Source: Tetrahymena elliotti 4EA
Lineage: Eukaryota; Ciliophora; Oligohymenophorea; Hymenostomatida; Tetrahymenidae
Reading direction: 5' to 3'
NCBI GenBank assembly: GCA_000231825.2
Contig: JH720310.1
Span: 904,641 to 968,640, forward strand
DNA length: 64,000 nt
Both the position numbers and the translations under genes were made by a program. Of this stretch, positions 50,028 to 62,600 are shown piece by piece. The notes beneath the pieces were generated by a model, which was not told where the DNA came from, did no database searches, and was given only the letters and a program-made list of their open reading frames with translations. How positions within the stretch are numbered: position 1 is the first letter of the stretch; every line of letters begins with the position of its first letter.

Positions 50028-52314
50028 TCAAAGCATAAAATTTTATTTTAAACATTTTAATATTCTTAGGTCTACTTCATCTAAATTTTAACTGATTTCT
50101 GATCTTTTTAAAAACTTTTCCACTTAATATTATTGCAATTATTCTGATAACAAAATAGCATATTACTTCTCATAATAACTTAACTTAACTTCTTGTTTTT
50201 TTTGATAAATAATTAATTTAAATGAATCTATGAAATATTTTACTTTTTTTTGAATTTGCATCAACATTTTAAAATCCTTATTCTAAAATAATTGGAGAAA
50301 ATCCAATAAGCTTTAATACAGCTAACTAGTCTTTTCTTAAAAGTAGTAAAATTGCTTTTTTTAAGAATATTATATCATTTATGAAACTTAAAATGTCTAA
50401 GTCTTAGTTAATATGGTTTTTTATTTTTGCTTAGTGAATTTTACTTAACTCTTAAACTCCTTCAGGCTTTTTTTGTCTTTTCTTACAGTATCTTTTTCAA
50501 TTATAAATTAAATTAAAATAAACTAAATTAAATAATTTTAAAAAATAAAACCTAAATCTAAATATTTCATCTTTTAACTTAGCTGAAAGGTTTTTATCTT
50601 AAATTGCTTTTAAATTTTTTAAACACTCACTTGTATGTTTTTTATCTTTGTTACTTTCATTTTTTATTTAGTTATTTTAATTTTCATCATTTTTTTTTGA
50701 TTTTTTAAGATTATCACTGAAAAAACGGCTGAGACAAACATCTTTTTATTATATTTTTCTCCTTGAACTTTCATTCTAGAAGGAAAAAAAAGAATCTGAA
50801 ATCATACTCAAAGTTAATTTTTAACTCAAATTAGATTTTTAAAGAAATGAATCATTCTTGCTGTTTTAAGATTCTTATTAATTCAATATTTATCCATTTG
50901 ATTTAAAGAAATCCTATTCATCGCTAATCAACATGTTTTATTAATTGTATTCTTATTCTTGTATAGAAATTTTATCTTAAACTTATTTTTGTTTTTTGAC
51001 TTTTTGAAATGAGGGTCTGTAATGAAATAATGGAATAGATTTTGATTCATTGATTTCATCATCATTTTTAATTTCTATCTCTTCTTTTTATTCTTATCTT
51101 TTAATTGTTTTTTCTTAAACTTATTCTGTAGGTTCTTCTTATTTTTTCATAGGCTATTGCTTTATCAACTGTTCACAATTTTATTCTAACAATTTTTATT
51201 AACATGGCCTACCTGAAAAAGCATTTTCCTACTAAATTCTAAAAATCCCCTACGTTAATAAGTAATTAGTTTGGTAAAAATTTTTTAAGAAGATCATAAA
51301 AAAGTCTTTTTTGATAGAATAATTTGAAACAGCTCTACCAAATATTCCTAAGAGCATTAGAAGTGTAAAAATACTGTTTACTTGAGCAAAAATTTAGGGG
51401 AAAGTTGGAAATTCAATTTAAATTAGCTAGACTAACTCATCTGGATATATCATAATAAAACTATAATTTGAAAATCCCGTACTTTCTTAAACATATTTTC
51501 TATCTAAGCTTTAGTCATACTGATTATATTCTATTGGAGATGAAAAATTCTATTCAGATTATACAATTAAACCAGTTTTCACAGTTGTTTTTTGTTTTTG
51601 TGTTTTAATTCTTGAAAAAATTGTCTAACTGGTAGTAGGAAATGTATAGGCATTTCTGTAGTTTATTTGAATTTCTTTAGATGTTGTATTATATTATGAA
51701 GTATAAAGTTTTAATCTTAAAACAGAATACATTCCATTTACAATATTATTAATTTCTGTTTGTGTAGCACAATTATCAGGTATAGTTGTCTTCAAAGTAT
51801 CCTAATCTAAACAGCCATAAGTAAAAATGTTTATTGAGCTTAAAAGATTATCTTAAGTGAGAAGAGATAATTTGTAATTAGAAACTTTCGAAAAATCTAA
51901 GCATTTAAATCCTATTAAGCTAGGATTTTTGCAATCAATAATGTCTAATGTAAAGACAGCCTAATTTCCTTAATTTGAGTAATAAAATTAAGCAATATAT
52001 ATAAGATATGTCTTATTTTTCTCTTATTAAAGTTATTCAATACTTAAATTACTTTTATATTCAAATCTGAACCCAACTAAATCACTATTTAGTTCCATAT
52101 CTATCCTTTGTTCTTCAATAAATCTCTGAGATCTAAAATTTGGATCTAACTAATTTGTAGCATACCTATTGATTATGTAGATTAAGTAAACTGCTGAGGT
52201 AAATAAAACAATCATAGATAAAAGAGAACCAAAAATAGTTCCTTTTTTGGAGCTAGAGCTTCCTATGTTAAAGAAGAATTATGACGAAAACAAATCAAAT
52301 TTTAAAAAATTCAT
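50028..52314 (-). CDS. Two-helix membrane protein of a ciliate-expanded family, copy 1
   Basis: ATG 52314, TGA 50030-50028, roughly 690 residues. A short N-terminal cytosolic part (MNFLKFDLFSSQFFFNIGSS) precedes TM1 (IFGSLLSMIVLFTSAVYLIY) and an extracytosolic domain of about 300 residues with a C...C pair (CKNPSLIGFKC) and NCATQTEINNIVNG. TM2 (VNSIFTLLMLLGIFGRAV) follows, then a Gln/Lys/Glu-rich cytosolic tail. The C-terminal block DLDILSFINDIIFLKKAILL through LRILKCLKQNF is the most conserved part between the copies. Introns: about 50570-50500 and 50257-50206 (52 nt) are clear. Near 50810-50770 the frame changes, presumably at another short intron. Function unknown; a close paralogue sits at 62601-64000. 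Confidence 0.75.
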
Positions 52315-52690
52315 TTTATTAAATTCTTTCTTATTTTTTAATAGAAAAAATACTTCTACTTCTTTTATTAAAGTTTTCTTAATAAGAATAAATTTCATTA
52401 AATAAATGTAATTATCACCATAAGACTTCTTAATTTAATTAATTGTAAACTTGAACCAGTATATAATGTATATAATGGTATGTAATATTATACTTATATA
52501 TTCTATTTATCTAAAACTACAATCGTCCAAATAATTGAACTTTATTATTATTAGACTTTTTCCTATAAAAAATTAACTAAAAATTCTTTGATATGAATTA
52601 ATAATCATGAAAACTAAATCACTTTTTTATCTTTAAAAAACAATAAAATTTACTAAAAAATTATTTTCAATTTTTATAACAATATTTTTG
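52315..52690. other. Upstream region of the membrane-protein gene
   Basis: AT-rich, no gene; truncated by the N run. Confidence 0.6.
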
Positions 52691-52790
52691 NNNNNNNNNN
52701 NNNNNNNNNNNNNNNNNNNNNNNNNNNNNNNNNNNNNNNNNNNNNNNNNNNNNNNNNNNNNNNNNNNNNNNNNNNNNNNNNNNNNNNNNN
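52691..52790. other. Assembly gap (100 N)
   Basis: Exactly 100 N, the usual placeholder for a gap of unknown size. The true distance between the flanking genes, and any sequence lost here, is unknown. Confidence 0.99.
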
Positions 52791-53371
52791 AGTATTTCCT
52801 AAGTAAATTAAATTTAATACCTTCATTATTATTTTTTATTCAAATTATTTTAATTAGCAAAATACGCTAAAAATTATAAATAACAGTTTTTATTTGCTTA
52901 ACAATAAAAAAAATATTCTCAAATTTTTTGGGATTCATATTTATAAAAATCATTTCTTAAACACCTTTGAGAGCTTCCTGATTTAATTCAGAGAAAATAA
53001 ATAGTCAAAAATGTTTTGAATTTGTCCATTAAAAAAATATTTTGGCTATTGCACGCTTAAGATAATTGTTAAGAAAAAGTATCTTCTGAGACTGAATACT
53101 TTAGAAAATTTGAAGTGAGCAATCAAAATAGTAAAACATAAATAATATTAGAAAAATAAAATAATTTGATGATAATTAAATTTAAGTGATAATAAAATAC
53201 AAATTTTTATACTAATCAAATAGCAAATTAAGTTTTAAGATTTGATAAAATTCAATTTCTTTGTAAAAAATTAAGTTAAATTAAGAAATTAAAAACAAAC
53301 AAACAAACAAACAAAAATAAATTAAATTTCTAAAAAACTTTAAAAAAATAGGAATAGGTTAAAAATAAAAA
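52791..53371. other. Upstream region of the second LRR gene
   Basis: AT-rich; an (AAAC)n tract at 53291-53315 lies about 60 bp before the start codon. No gene seen. Confidence 0.6.
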
Positions 53372-56368
53372 ATGGCTCTTAAAAAAACATAGAGAAATAT
53401 ATTCTATGACCTGGAATAAGTATTTATTATTTTATTTACTTACATTTTTTCATTATTTTTACTTAAAAGTTTCCTAAATTAGATTTGAATGAAGTATTTG
53501 ACCTTGACTTACAATTTAAGTATTAAGATATTTAATTACAATGATTCCTTATTCAATATCAATATAAATAATTAAAAAACTAAAAATTTAAATATATCTA
53601 TAACTGTTTAAAGCCTAAAATTAACATATTTAATTATTTTTTAATTTAAAAATTAGTTATGCAAGTATTACAAATGAGGAACTTATTTAGCTTAACTCAT
53701 ATTTAGCATAAACAAAAAATATACAGTTTTTGAGCATAAGCATGGAGTTGAGAAATTGTTTAATAAATTTTATGTTTATTTATTATTATAAAAATAGATG
53801 CTCAGATATTAAAGACCATTAAATGAAACTATTATTAGATGATTTACCATAATTTTAAGATTTAAATACTCTAGAACTAGATCTTCAGTAAAATATTAAT
53901 TTATTTATTTTTCTTTATTTTTTAATTTATTTATTTTTCAAATAAAATTTAATAACTAAAATTGTTTTATTTATAAATTAGCTATAATGAAATTGAGTAA
54001 AAAGGAATCAGTTAATTAGCACAGTTCATTAAAAAATGCAAAAATCTATCAAATATTACATTATATCTTTTGTAATTTTTTTAACTTAAAAATAAATTTA
54101 TAATTTTAATTTATTTTAAGTGGAAATTAATTTAGATCAGCAGGTATCTCTGAATTAGTTGATGCAATCAGCTCAATTAATTAAATCTAAGAATTGAAAC
54201 TTTTTTTAGAGTAACTAATTATTTAAGTTATTAGTTTTCCTTTCCTTTTGTTTTGTTTTGAGATAAATTTAATATTTACTAGCTTGAATCTCTCTATATT
54301 TTTTTAAAAAAAATTAATAAAAAAAAGATAAAATAATATTTTTGATGAAGGAGCTTTGAAAATTAGCTAAGGATTAAATAATTGGAAAAATCTTACAGGC
54401 CTAGAGTTGTGGTGTTAGTAAATAATTTGATTAAAATTATCTCTTTACATTTGATGCTTAAAAAAATAAATATCTTATAACAGTTTTTTATAAAAAGGTA
54501 TAGTGAATTAAGTGATAATAGTTTTTCTGCTTTATCTTAAGGTTTGAGTTAATGTTCTCTTCTTACAGACTTAAGATTAAATTTTTTGTAATCATTTTAT
54601 TTTAATTAAGGAAAATAAAAAATTAATTTGAAAGAAGGATTTTATAAAATAGTCTTTAATTTATTAAATAATTAAATTTTTTGGTAAAGGAAAAAATGAC
54701 AAAATGAATATATTCTTTAATCAATAAAAAATAGATATTAATAAATTAATAAAAAAATTGTAGGTCTAATGAAATTAAGGATTAAGGTATTCAAGAACTA
54801 GGTATAATCTTGAGTAAATTACAGAATTTAACAAACTTAATGTTACATTTAAAGTAAATCCTCTCTTCTATTAAAAAAAAATAAATTATTTTGATAATAT
54901 TTTCTGTTATGGATTCAAAAAAAGATCAAATAAATTTGGAGATAATGGAATATATAGAATTGCATAAGGTCTGAGTAGCTGCATTTAAATAAGAAGTTTA
55001 TCATTAGACTTAACGTAATTCTTTTTATTTAATTAAGTAAAATTAATTTTGATTTAATTTGAATGGAATGAAGTATTTTAACTTTTTCTTGATTTCAATA
55101 ATTAAATGAATGTGTTCATTTTTTAAAAATCAAATTTTTCAAATTTAAAGAGTAGAGTGTTTCAATTATTATTTTTAAAAATATAGAAATAATTATATTA
55201 CAAATAAAGGATATCTAAAAATTGATTAATCTATTGCAACTTTAGAAAATTTAAGATCTCTTAAATGCGAATTTAGGTAAAAAATTAAATTAATAGGATT
55301 CATGAATAACTTTATTTTTGAAATTATTAGCCAAGAGGAACAATTACTTAAATCTAAGGAAATAATGAATTGTAAAAACATAATTGATCTTACTATTTGC
55401 ACAGGGTAATCATAAAAAAATATTTTATGATTCTTAATTAATTTAATTATTTATTCAACCATTTTACTTTATTTTCATAATTAACTTTTTAGATCTAAAT
55501 TAACTTAATAATTTAATTAGATGTTGTGGATATCCTAATCTAAAAATGAAACACAAATAAAAAGCTCTTAAAATTAAAAGATTAGTTTAATTAACAACTG
55601 TTTAGTGCTGAAAAATAATATATTATTTAAATTAATGTCTTTATAATTTATTAAAGTTAAAAAAAATTGTAAATGTATTCAGTCAGCATAGTTTTATTTT
55701 TATAAAACACTTCATTTGTATTTTAAAAACCTAAAATTACTTTCTAAAATACTTTTTATTTTCCAAATTTAAAAAAATAGAAAACAATAATTTATAAATT
55801 GTTTAAAATAAAAATAAAAATTCAATAAGAAATCTAAAAAAATTATTCATCATTTATTTATTCAATTTTTATATGACAAATTACTTATATAAATAGGTTA
55901 AAATATTCATGTTAAATTTATTTAATTAAAAATAATTGAAACTCATGTATTTTATAATTTTCCAGATTTCTTAAAAATGTTTGAAATAAATTATGGTGAA
56001 AAATTTATGAGCATCTGCAGTATTAAAATCAATTTCTCTTTAGAAAGTGAGCATTGTAAAAATATTTATTTCATATCTCAAATAATTCCTTGCTAATTAT
56101 ATTTACATAATAAAATTATAATTTAACAAAAGAAATAATCATATCTCAGACAAGGGAGCAAAATCACTAGGTTAAGGTTTAAATGCTCTAACTATGCTTA
56201 AAACTTTATAACTCAACCTTGAGTACTTTGCTTAATAAAATTATTCAAAAATTATTTAATTTTAAATTATTATTTTTTAGATCAAATTAAATAAGTTTAG
56301 AAGGTGCAACTCGTTTAAAGAGTACCACTAGAAAATTGATAAGACTTGTTTAAGTTAAATTTTAATGA
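53372..56368 (+). CDS. Second LRR protein with one repeat per exon
   Basis: Exon 1 (53372-53419) gives MALKKTQRNIFYDLEQ. Exon 2 is 53470-53519, and the next starts at 53657. About twelve further short exons follow to TGA 56366-56368. Most encode one LRR with the consensus of the 13081-16450 gene, e.g. NEIKDQGIQELGIILSKLQN near 54770 and NNHISDKGAKSLGQGLNALT near 56140. The last exon ends RKLIRLVQVKFQ, parallel to the KSKRLIQKQIYM end of the first gene. Phase-2 introns recur. Repeats near 53850 and 55330-55405 are weak in consensus, so parts may be decaying. Expected product is about 400 residues, a solenoid with no membrane helix. Exact edges of the middle exons are approximate. Confidence 0.7.
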
Positions 56369-57473
56369 TTTAACTAAATAGATGGAGAATAAATACTAAA
56401 TTAATATTTTTAAGTGAATTATTTTTTTTAATTTATTCCTAAATTAAATTATGCTTTTATGGATGTATCTTTAAAAAATAATTTAATTTTAATTTTTAAA
56501 CAAAAAAATAAATTAAAATTTACTGATTAACTATTAAAATTTTTTCCTTTAAACATTTGTATTTTTTTCTAATTCTAATTGATAATCAATTAGTTTTTCT
56601 ATCTTTTCTTCTTTTCTATTTTAAAATATTATACCTAAAATATTAATATTTTATTATCAAAAAATATTTAATTCATATTAATTTTTATTTAAAAATAAAT
56701 AAAGAAAATTTTTTAAATTTATAAAAGGCTTTACATTGATATCTTTTTAATGAAGGATTCTTATTTTTCTATTTTTTCTCTAACTTTTTCAAGAAGGTCA
56801 TTCATTTAATTTATCATTTTCTTTTTTATATTCTTCACATACATAGTGAGGAAATTTTAAATTGAAAAACTAATAATAATTATTTTTATTAGTAGATTTT
56901 TTTTAGTATCATATCTATTTTTTTAAATTAAAAATATAATCAAATACTTCTAAATGAATTGAAGGCTAGATTTTTATACAAAATAATTTTCTCAATAGAA
57001 ATTTGTGAATTTTAACAAAAATATAATTAAATAAGACTACTTTAAAATAATTTATTCTTTTTTTAATGTTCAGAGGAGATTTGGTAAACATATTTTTATA
57101 TCAATTAATGATTTGCTTTAAGCTTTTATTTTAAAACATACTATATAAACTAAAAAAACAGTAAATTTAAATATTTCAAAAAGTATTATTAAAAATAATG
57201 AAATCAAATACATAAAAATAATTATCAATAAATGATGAAATGGATTTTATTTCTATCTTTGGTGCCTGTAATTTTGCTTCTTATCCCTTTATTTCTATTA
57301 TAAAAAAAGATTTAAAAAATATTCATCAAAGAAGTGTAAATATTTTTGAATAAGTTTTTTCTATTTTAGATGCAAATTTTTTTTATTTTGATGACAAAGT
57401 TGTTTAAATTCTATCAACTTCAATAGTATTTATAATAAAAATTAAAAAACAAAAAATATTAAAAGTAAATAAA
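56369..57473. other. Intergenic
   Basis: AT-rich with poly-T runs. In-frame ATG at 57240 would extend the next gene by 78 codons, but that stretch is AT-biased and hydrophobic and is thought to be leader. Confidence 0.5.
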
Positions 57474-59213
57474 ATGAATTAAATTTTATAGGAAAGTAGC
57501 AGCATTTAAAGTAAATTGTTATGCTTAAAGCACAATCAGCAATCAGGTTATTTGCAATTTGATTTTGATCAAGAAGATGATTTATTTTATTGCTTTAATT
57601 GCTTGTACGAAGCAGATTAGAAAGTAAAAAGTTTGGTCCCTTTAGAGCATATTTATAATTGTGATGACAATCATATCTTATATTCTTGGCCTCCTCTTGA
57701 TGAATAAGAAATAGTTTCTTAAATTCATCAAATTAGCTAATATGATAATCCAATTTACATATAAAAGCTGCTTTAGTTTTTTGAAGATTTGGAGAAAGAA
57801 ATCATCTCGAATTTACAGAAATAAAAGAAAGCATTTTTAGCAAATATTTAAAATATTTCTAGCAAGAACAAAGAATTATTAGAATTCTATAATAGTATTT
57901 CATAATTAAATGATTTTAAGAGAATAATTTGTGATTAAAACCTCACACAAACTTAAAAATCTAGATAAATTATTTCTTTAATTTACAAAATGAGAGAGAG
58001 ATCAACTGAAAATACAAATAAGTTGAAGTAAATGCTCCAAAAATCAAATTAATAACAACCTTTTGACTTTTAGCTGCTAACAAAATTAAAGAAATCAATT
58101 TTAAAACAAATTAATTTCATTAATTCTGAATCAATGCAATAATTACAGTTGTTCATTGAGAAAAGTTGTTGTTTGATAAACTAATAACAAAATGAAAACA
58201 ATTATCAAAATGATGAAATTAAAATTTAAGAAGATGGAAATCTTGATAAAATATTAAAATTAGTTTCAAACAAAGCCAATTAATGCAATTAAAAGTATCT
58301 CGATTCTTTGAAATCTGAATTACTTAAAATTTAAGTGATAATAAATGATTTAAAAATTGAAAAGAATGTTTTTATTCCAAACAAATAGCAAATTAATTTT
58401 TAAGATTTTAACCTAGAATAGATTGACGATATTCATATTCTTTGCAAAAAAATAAGTGAAATAAACTAATAATATATGAGCAGTGAAGGATCTGAGAATT
58501 TATCTTGTGTAATATAACCTTCTTCATATTCAACATGCAGAGCCTTATTAAACGAAAATATAATTAAACAAAACAAAATAAATTATTTTTCGAATTTACT
58601 AAGAAAATACCCAATTTTTGAGTTCGAAAGCTTTTATAAATCCTCATTACATTATAGATATTAAATATAATTAAGTACTCTTAATAATAGCTTGTATTAT
58701 GGATAAGTAATATAGAATAATTCGAATTATATTTTCTAAGTAATTTAGCAATCAAATACTACAACAGCCTATATGAAAGTAAACTAGAGTAGCATATATA
58801 GAATGGTGGTTGAAATGAACCTTCAAAATGTTTATAACAAACATTATCTTTTTGTAGGTCTAATCAGTAATTCTAACAAAGATAATACTTACATATCTGA
58901 TGGAAACAAAGTTAACAGTTTTACTATTGATTAATAATATACTAACAAAGGAGTAGGTAAAATAGTCAAGGGGAGAATTCTGAGAGACCTTTAATATCCA
59001 GATGATTATAAAATTATAGAAATTACCTTTTGTGTTGAATCAAAACTTTTTTAAGTATGTGATTACCCAAAAAGAGAAAATATTAATGAAATTGAAGACA
59101 ATAGATTACATCTTCTTAATACAAACCAAGAATATCTTTTAGGTTTTTAGCTCTTTAATAATGGAGATAACATTACCATTCTTTCTTGTGAAGAACTTTA
59201 ATATCAAGATTGA
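57474..59213 (+). CDS. Zinc-binding (B-box-like) coiled-coil protein with C-terminal beta domain
   Basis: 579 residues, intronless, ATG 57474 (preceded by AAAAGTAAATAAA) to TGA 59211-59213. The N terminus has CLKHNQQ, then a loop with FDQEDDLFYCFNCLYEA and LVPLEHI, giving C-x2-H ... C-x2-C ... H spacing like a B-box zinc finger. Residues about 90-330 are Lys/Gln/Glu-rich and predicted to be coiled coil. The last ~200 residues are strand-rich with a conserved end, NTNQEYLLGFQLFNNGDN then ITILSCEEL, as in a large set of ciliate proteins with a PHR/SPRY-like end (inference). It resembles TRIM-like layout but no RING was seen. Role unknown; a cytosolic scaffold or ubiquitin-linked protein would fit. 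Confidence 0.8.
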
Positions 59214-59689
59214 ATGCTTTTTTATTAAATGGTATACGATATTTAATATCGACTGATTGATATACCTTTGTTTTTAATAGCTTTTTCATTAACCAATGTT
59301 TTTAATATAATGATGTATCTAGCTATCAAATAAATTGGAAAAATAAAATTTAAAGTATTTAAATACTTTATCAAAACACCATTATTGATAATATTATTGG
59401 GGAAAAAAACCACTAATTTTACCAATCACAAACAATTTAGAATAAAATTACAAATTTAAAAAAAAAAATTGGTTTTTAAAAATAGATATTAAGAAAGCTT
59501 TAATTTTTGAAGCTCAAATGAATTAAATTTTTGTTGATTAAATTTATATTTTATAAATGTTGATTATTAAATAATAACACATTCTTACTTAAATTACAAT
59601 TAATTAATTTTTAATTTAAAATTATTTTGGAGTTTTATTTCAAATGTACAATGATAATTTAGCTAATCTTAATGCTTTTATTAATTTTG
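59214..59689. other. Intergenic with short dyads
   Basis: A near-perfect dyad CGATATTTAATATCG at 59228-59242 lies 15 bp after the stop of the preceding gene, flanked by GGTATA and TATACC; it may be a 3'-end hairpin. Otherwise AT-rich with no gene. Confidence 0.5.
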
Positions 59690-60955
59690 ATCTTAATTTT
59701 TATGCCTCAATTTCATCAATGCTATTGCACCTTAAAAAATTATAAAAATAAATATTTAAAATAGAAAAAATTAAAAGAATAATGAAAAACTTAAAAATTT
59801 GAATTAAATATGAAAACAACAAATTAAAATGTATGTATGAGCAAGTGAGCCAAACAAATATCAGGTAAACCAACCTAAATTAGACATTCAGTCTGTCAGT
59901 TGCTCATATATTAATGTTTTTACCTTAGGTTAAGATTCAAAGTTTATAGATTAGAGCACTTTACTAACTCTAATCCTAATCCTTAAGAGCCCATTTCACC
60001 AATGTTATTATACCTTTTGAACAATAATATAAAAATATTTAAAAGAATAAATCTGAAAATAACAAATAAAAATTAATGAATGAGCAAAACAAATATCAAG
60101 TTCAACCAACCTAAATTAGTTACTCAGCTGCTCATAAATTTATTTTTTCAACAATTCACTCAAAATTGCATAATTAATATTGAAAAGCTATTTTATATTA
60201 GGTTAAGAGTCAAATTTTAGAGATTTGTGAATTTTGCTAACTCAGACGCTAATCCTTAAACACCTACAGCTCCAAAATTAATGTCACTTTTAAAAAATTA
60301 TAAAAAAAATATTGAAAATAGAAATATTTAAAAGAATGAGGAACACATTGCTGCTGTTTAAGATAAAGTGGTCCCTGAAGATAAAAGAGTGAGAAAAGAT
60401 TGATCATCTAATCTAAAAATTTGAATTAAATCTGAAACAACAAATAAAAATGAGTGAATAAACCAAAAAACATGTAAACCAAACCAAAACTGGTCATTTT
60501 TATTGATTCATTCAAAATGCTTAATTAATATTTAAATTATATTTTTACATTAGGTGAAGAGTCAAGGTTTAGAGATTAGAGTATTTTACTAACCCCAATC
60601 CTAATCCTTAAGATCCCATTTCACCAATCTTATTTGACCTTTTAAAAAATTATTTAAATAAATTTTAAAAAGACATGAAATTTATTTTAAATATGAAAAA
60701 ATAATTAACAATGAACAAATTTATTCATCAAAAAGACTTTATTAATATTGAAACATGATATTTACTTTAGGCTAAGAGTCAATTTTTAGAGTTTAGAGCA
60801 TTTTGCTAACTCAGATATTAATCCTTCAGCTCCTATTCTGCCAATATTATTTGACCTTTTAAAAAATGATAAATAAATATTGAAAATAAAAAATATTTAA
60901 AGGAATAAGGAGATCATAAGAATTTGGATTAAACAGCAAAGAATGAAATGAATAA

Positions 60956-61381
60956 ATGAAAATCAAATTAAAAAAACCTAATTTGTCATAAAATTAAAGT
61001 CTTTATTCATTCATTAAAAATTCCTAATTAATATTGAAATTATATTTTTATATTAGGTCAAGTGTCAAAGTTTAGAGATTAAAACATTTCGCTAACTCAG
61101 ATCCTAATCCTTAAGTGCCTATATCACCTAAATTATTCGCCCTTTTAAAAAATTATCAAAATAAATTTAGAATTAGAAAAACAAAAAATTTTTATTAATC
61201 CAAAAATTTAGAAATAATATTAAAGCCCTCTTTTTACATAAGGTTAAGAGTCAAAGTTTAGAGATTAAAACATTTTGCTAACTTAGAACCTAATCCTTAA
61301 GCTCCCACCCCACCACAATTGTACCTTTTTAAAATAAATAGTGTATAAAGAAATATTTCAAAGTCAAGCTTATAAATTTGA
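60956..61381 (+). CDS. Array ORF with two core domains
   Basis: 141-codon frame from ATG 60956 to TGA 61379-61381, covering core copies 5 and 6 in the same frame. It starts MKIKLKKPNLSQNQSL, contains VKVQRLKHFANSDPNPQVP and later VKVQRLKHFANLEPNPQAP, and ends SKSSLQI. It looks like two units fused by loss of the stop and start between them. There is no signal peptide or known domain. It may be a small gene, or open only because TGA is the sole stop. Confidence 0.4.
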
Positions 61382-61410
61382 ATTAAATACGAAACAACAA
61401 ATAAAAATGA

Positions 61411-61698
61411 ATGAATGAGCCAAATAAATATCAAATCAATTAAACCAAATTAATCTTAGTTAGTTACTCATAAATTAAAGTCTTATTTATTCATTCATTC
61501 AAAAATACATAAATGATATTGGAATTCTATTTTTACTCTAGGCGAAGAGTCAAAGTTTAGAGATTAGAGAATTTTGCTAACTCACAACCTAATCCTATAG
61601 CTCCTATATCACCTATATAATTGGACCTTTTAAAAAATAATAAAAATAAATATTTATTTAAAAAAATATAAAGGGATGAGGAAAACCTAAATATTTGA
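61411..61698 (+). CDS. Array ORF, complete single unit (95 aa)
   Basis: ATG 61411 to TGA 61696-61698, starting 30 bp after the stop of the previous ORF. Part A (MNEPNKYQINQTKLILVSYS) runs in frame through the spacer into part B (VKVQRLENFANSQPNPIAP) and ends RDEENLNI. It is the best-preserved unit and a candidate for the ancestral form. If the spacer is an intron in other copies (their A and B frames differ), then this continuous reading is accidental. Confidence 0.45.
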
Positions 61699-61727
61699 AT
61701 GAAATCTTAAACAACTAATAAAAATGA

Positions 61728-61985
61728 ATGAGTGAGCAAAACAATTATCAAGTGAACCAACACAAATCAGCCATAGATTCAGTCAGTTGCTCTTAAATTA
61801 AAATTGTTTATTTATTTATTTATTCATTTAAAAGAGTATAATTAATATTGATACATAATTTTTACATTAGGTCAAGAGTCAAATTTTAGAGATTAGAGCA
61901 TTTTCCTAACTCAGATCCTAATCCTTATGCTACCTCTGCACTAATATCGTTTCATCTTTTAAAAAATAATATAAATAAATATTGA
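61728..61985 (+). CDS. Array ORF, single unit (85 aa)
   Basis: ATG 61728 to TGA 61983-61985, again 30 bp after the previous stop. Starts MSEQNNYQVNQHKSAIDSVS, continues into VKFQRLEHFPNSDPNPY and LISFHLLKNNINKY. The end is shorter than in the neighbouring unit. Confidence 0.45.
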
Positions 61986-62180
61986 ATAAAGAAAAATTGT
62001 CACTAATGAGGAAAACATACAAATTTGAATTAAATCTGAAACAACAAGGAAAAATGATTGAATGAATAAACCAAACAAATATCAAGTAGACCAACCAAAA
62101 AGTCATTCAATGGCTTATAAATTAAATCCTTTATTATTCAAAAATGCTTAGTTAATATTAAAAAACTATTTTTATACCTG

Positions 62181-62600
62181 AAAAAATTTTTTTTCCCAGA
62201 GATGATGGAGCTATGTTTAGAGTTATAATGGTATAATTATTTAGTAAAAATTTTTAAAACTAAAAAAATTGGATCAATCTCACTGATTTACTATCAAGTT
62301 AATTTGAGATAATAATTTAATCAATAAAATTTAAAAATATGTTAAATTTAGATATTTTTCATTTTCTTTTTAAATTTATTAAAACTTTCATTTACTCTTC
62401 TTAATAAATTGATTTAATTTTTGAAACTTCTAAATAAAATATTTATTTAATAAAATTATCTTCAGTTTATTAAAGTTTTAATTTCAAAAAGAAAGATAAT
62501 ATGAAATAATAAAATATTTTTAAAATGAAATAAAAAATGAAAATTTAATTCTTTAAAAACAAAAAATAAATAATTTTAACATAAAAAACAATTTATTTGC
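62181..62600. other. 3' flank of the duplicated membrane-protein gene
   Basis: From about 62230 the sequence is the counterpart of 49690-50027. No gene. Confidence 0.7.

Larger units (their letters stand above)
59690..62180 (+). repeat. Tandem array of a ~300-bp unit with a conserved coding core
   Basis: Eight core copies begin at about 59927, 60200, 60555, 60770, 61055, 61241, 61541 and 61870, with a partial one before 59800. Each unit has part A (ATGAATGAGCCAAACAAATA, then a CAGTCAGTTGCTCATAAATT-like block), a spacer ending in ACATTAGG, and part B (GTCAAAGTTTAGAGATTAGA to CCTTTTAAAAAAT). Part B keeps one reading frame in all eight copies without indels: RLRVKVQRLEHFANSDPNPQ then APISPILFDLLKN. 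Spacers vary in length (185-353 bp between cores). The array lies between the zinc-binding gene and the second membrane-protein copy. Confidence 0.85.

Noticed and set aside
57240..57473. Upstream in-frame ATG extending the zinc-binding protein by 78 residues
   Set aside because: The extension is AT-biased and hydrophobic, and the ATG at 57474 has a typical A-rich leader; start kept at 57474, though the upstream one cannot be excluded.
59243..59425. 60-codon minus-strand ORF
   Set aside because: Hydrophobic AT-derived sequence between a gene end and the cassette array, no conservation signal visible.
59690..62180. Cassette array as a CRISPR
   Set aside because: Repeats are too long and too diverged, spacing is irregular, and the organism is a eukaryote; the coding core explains the conservation better.
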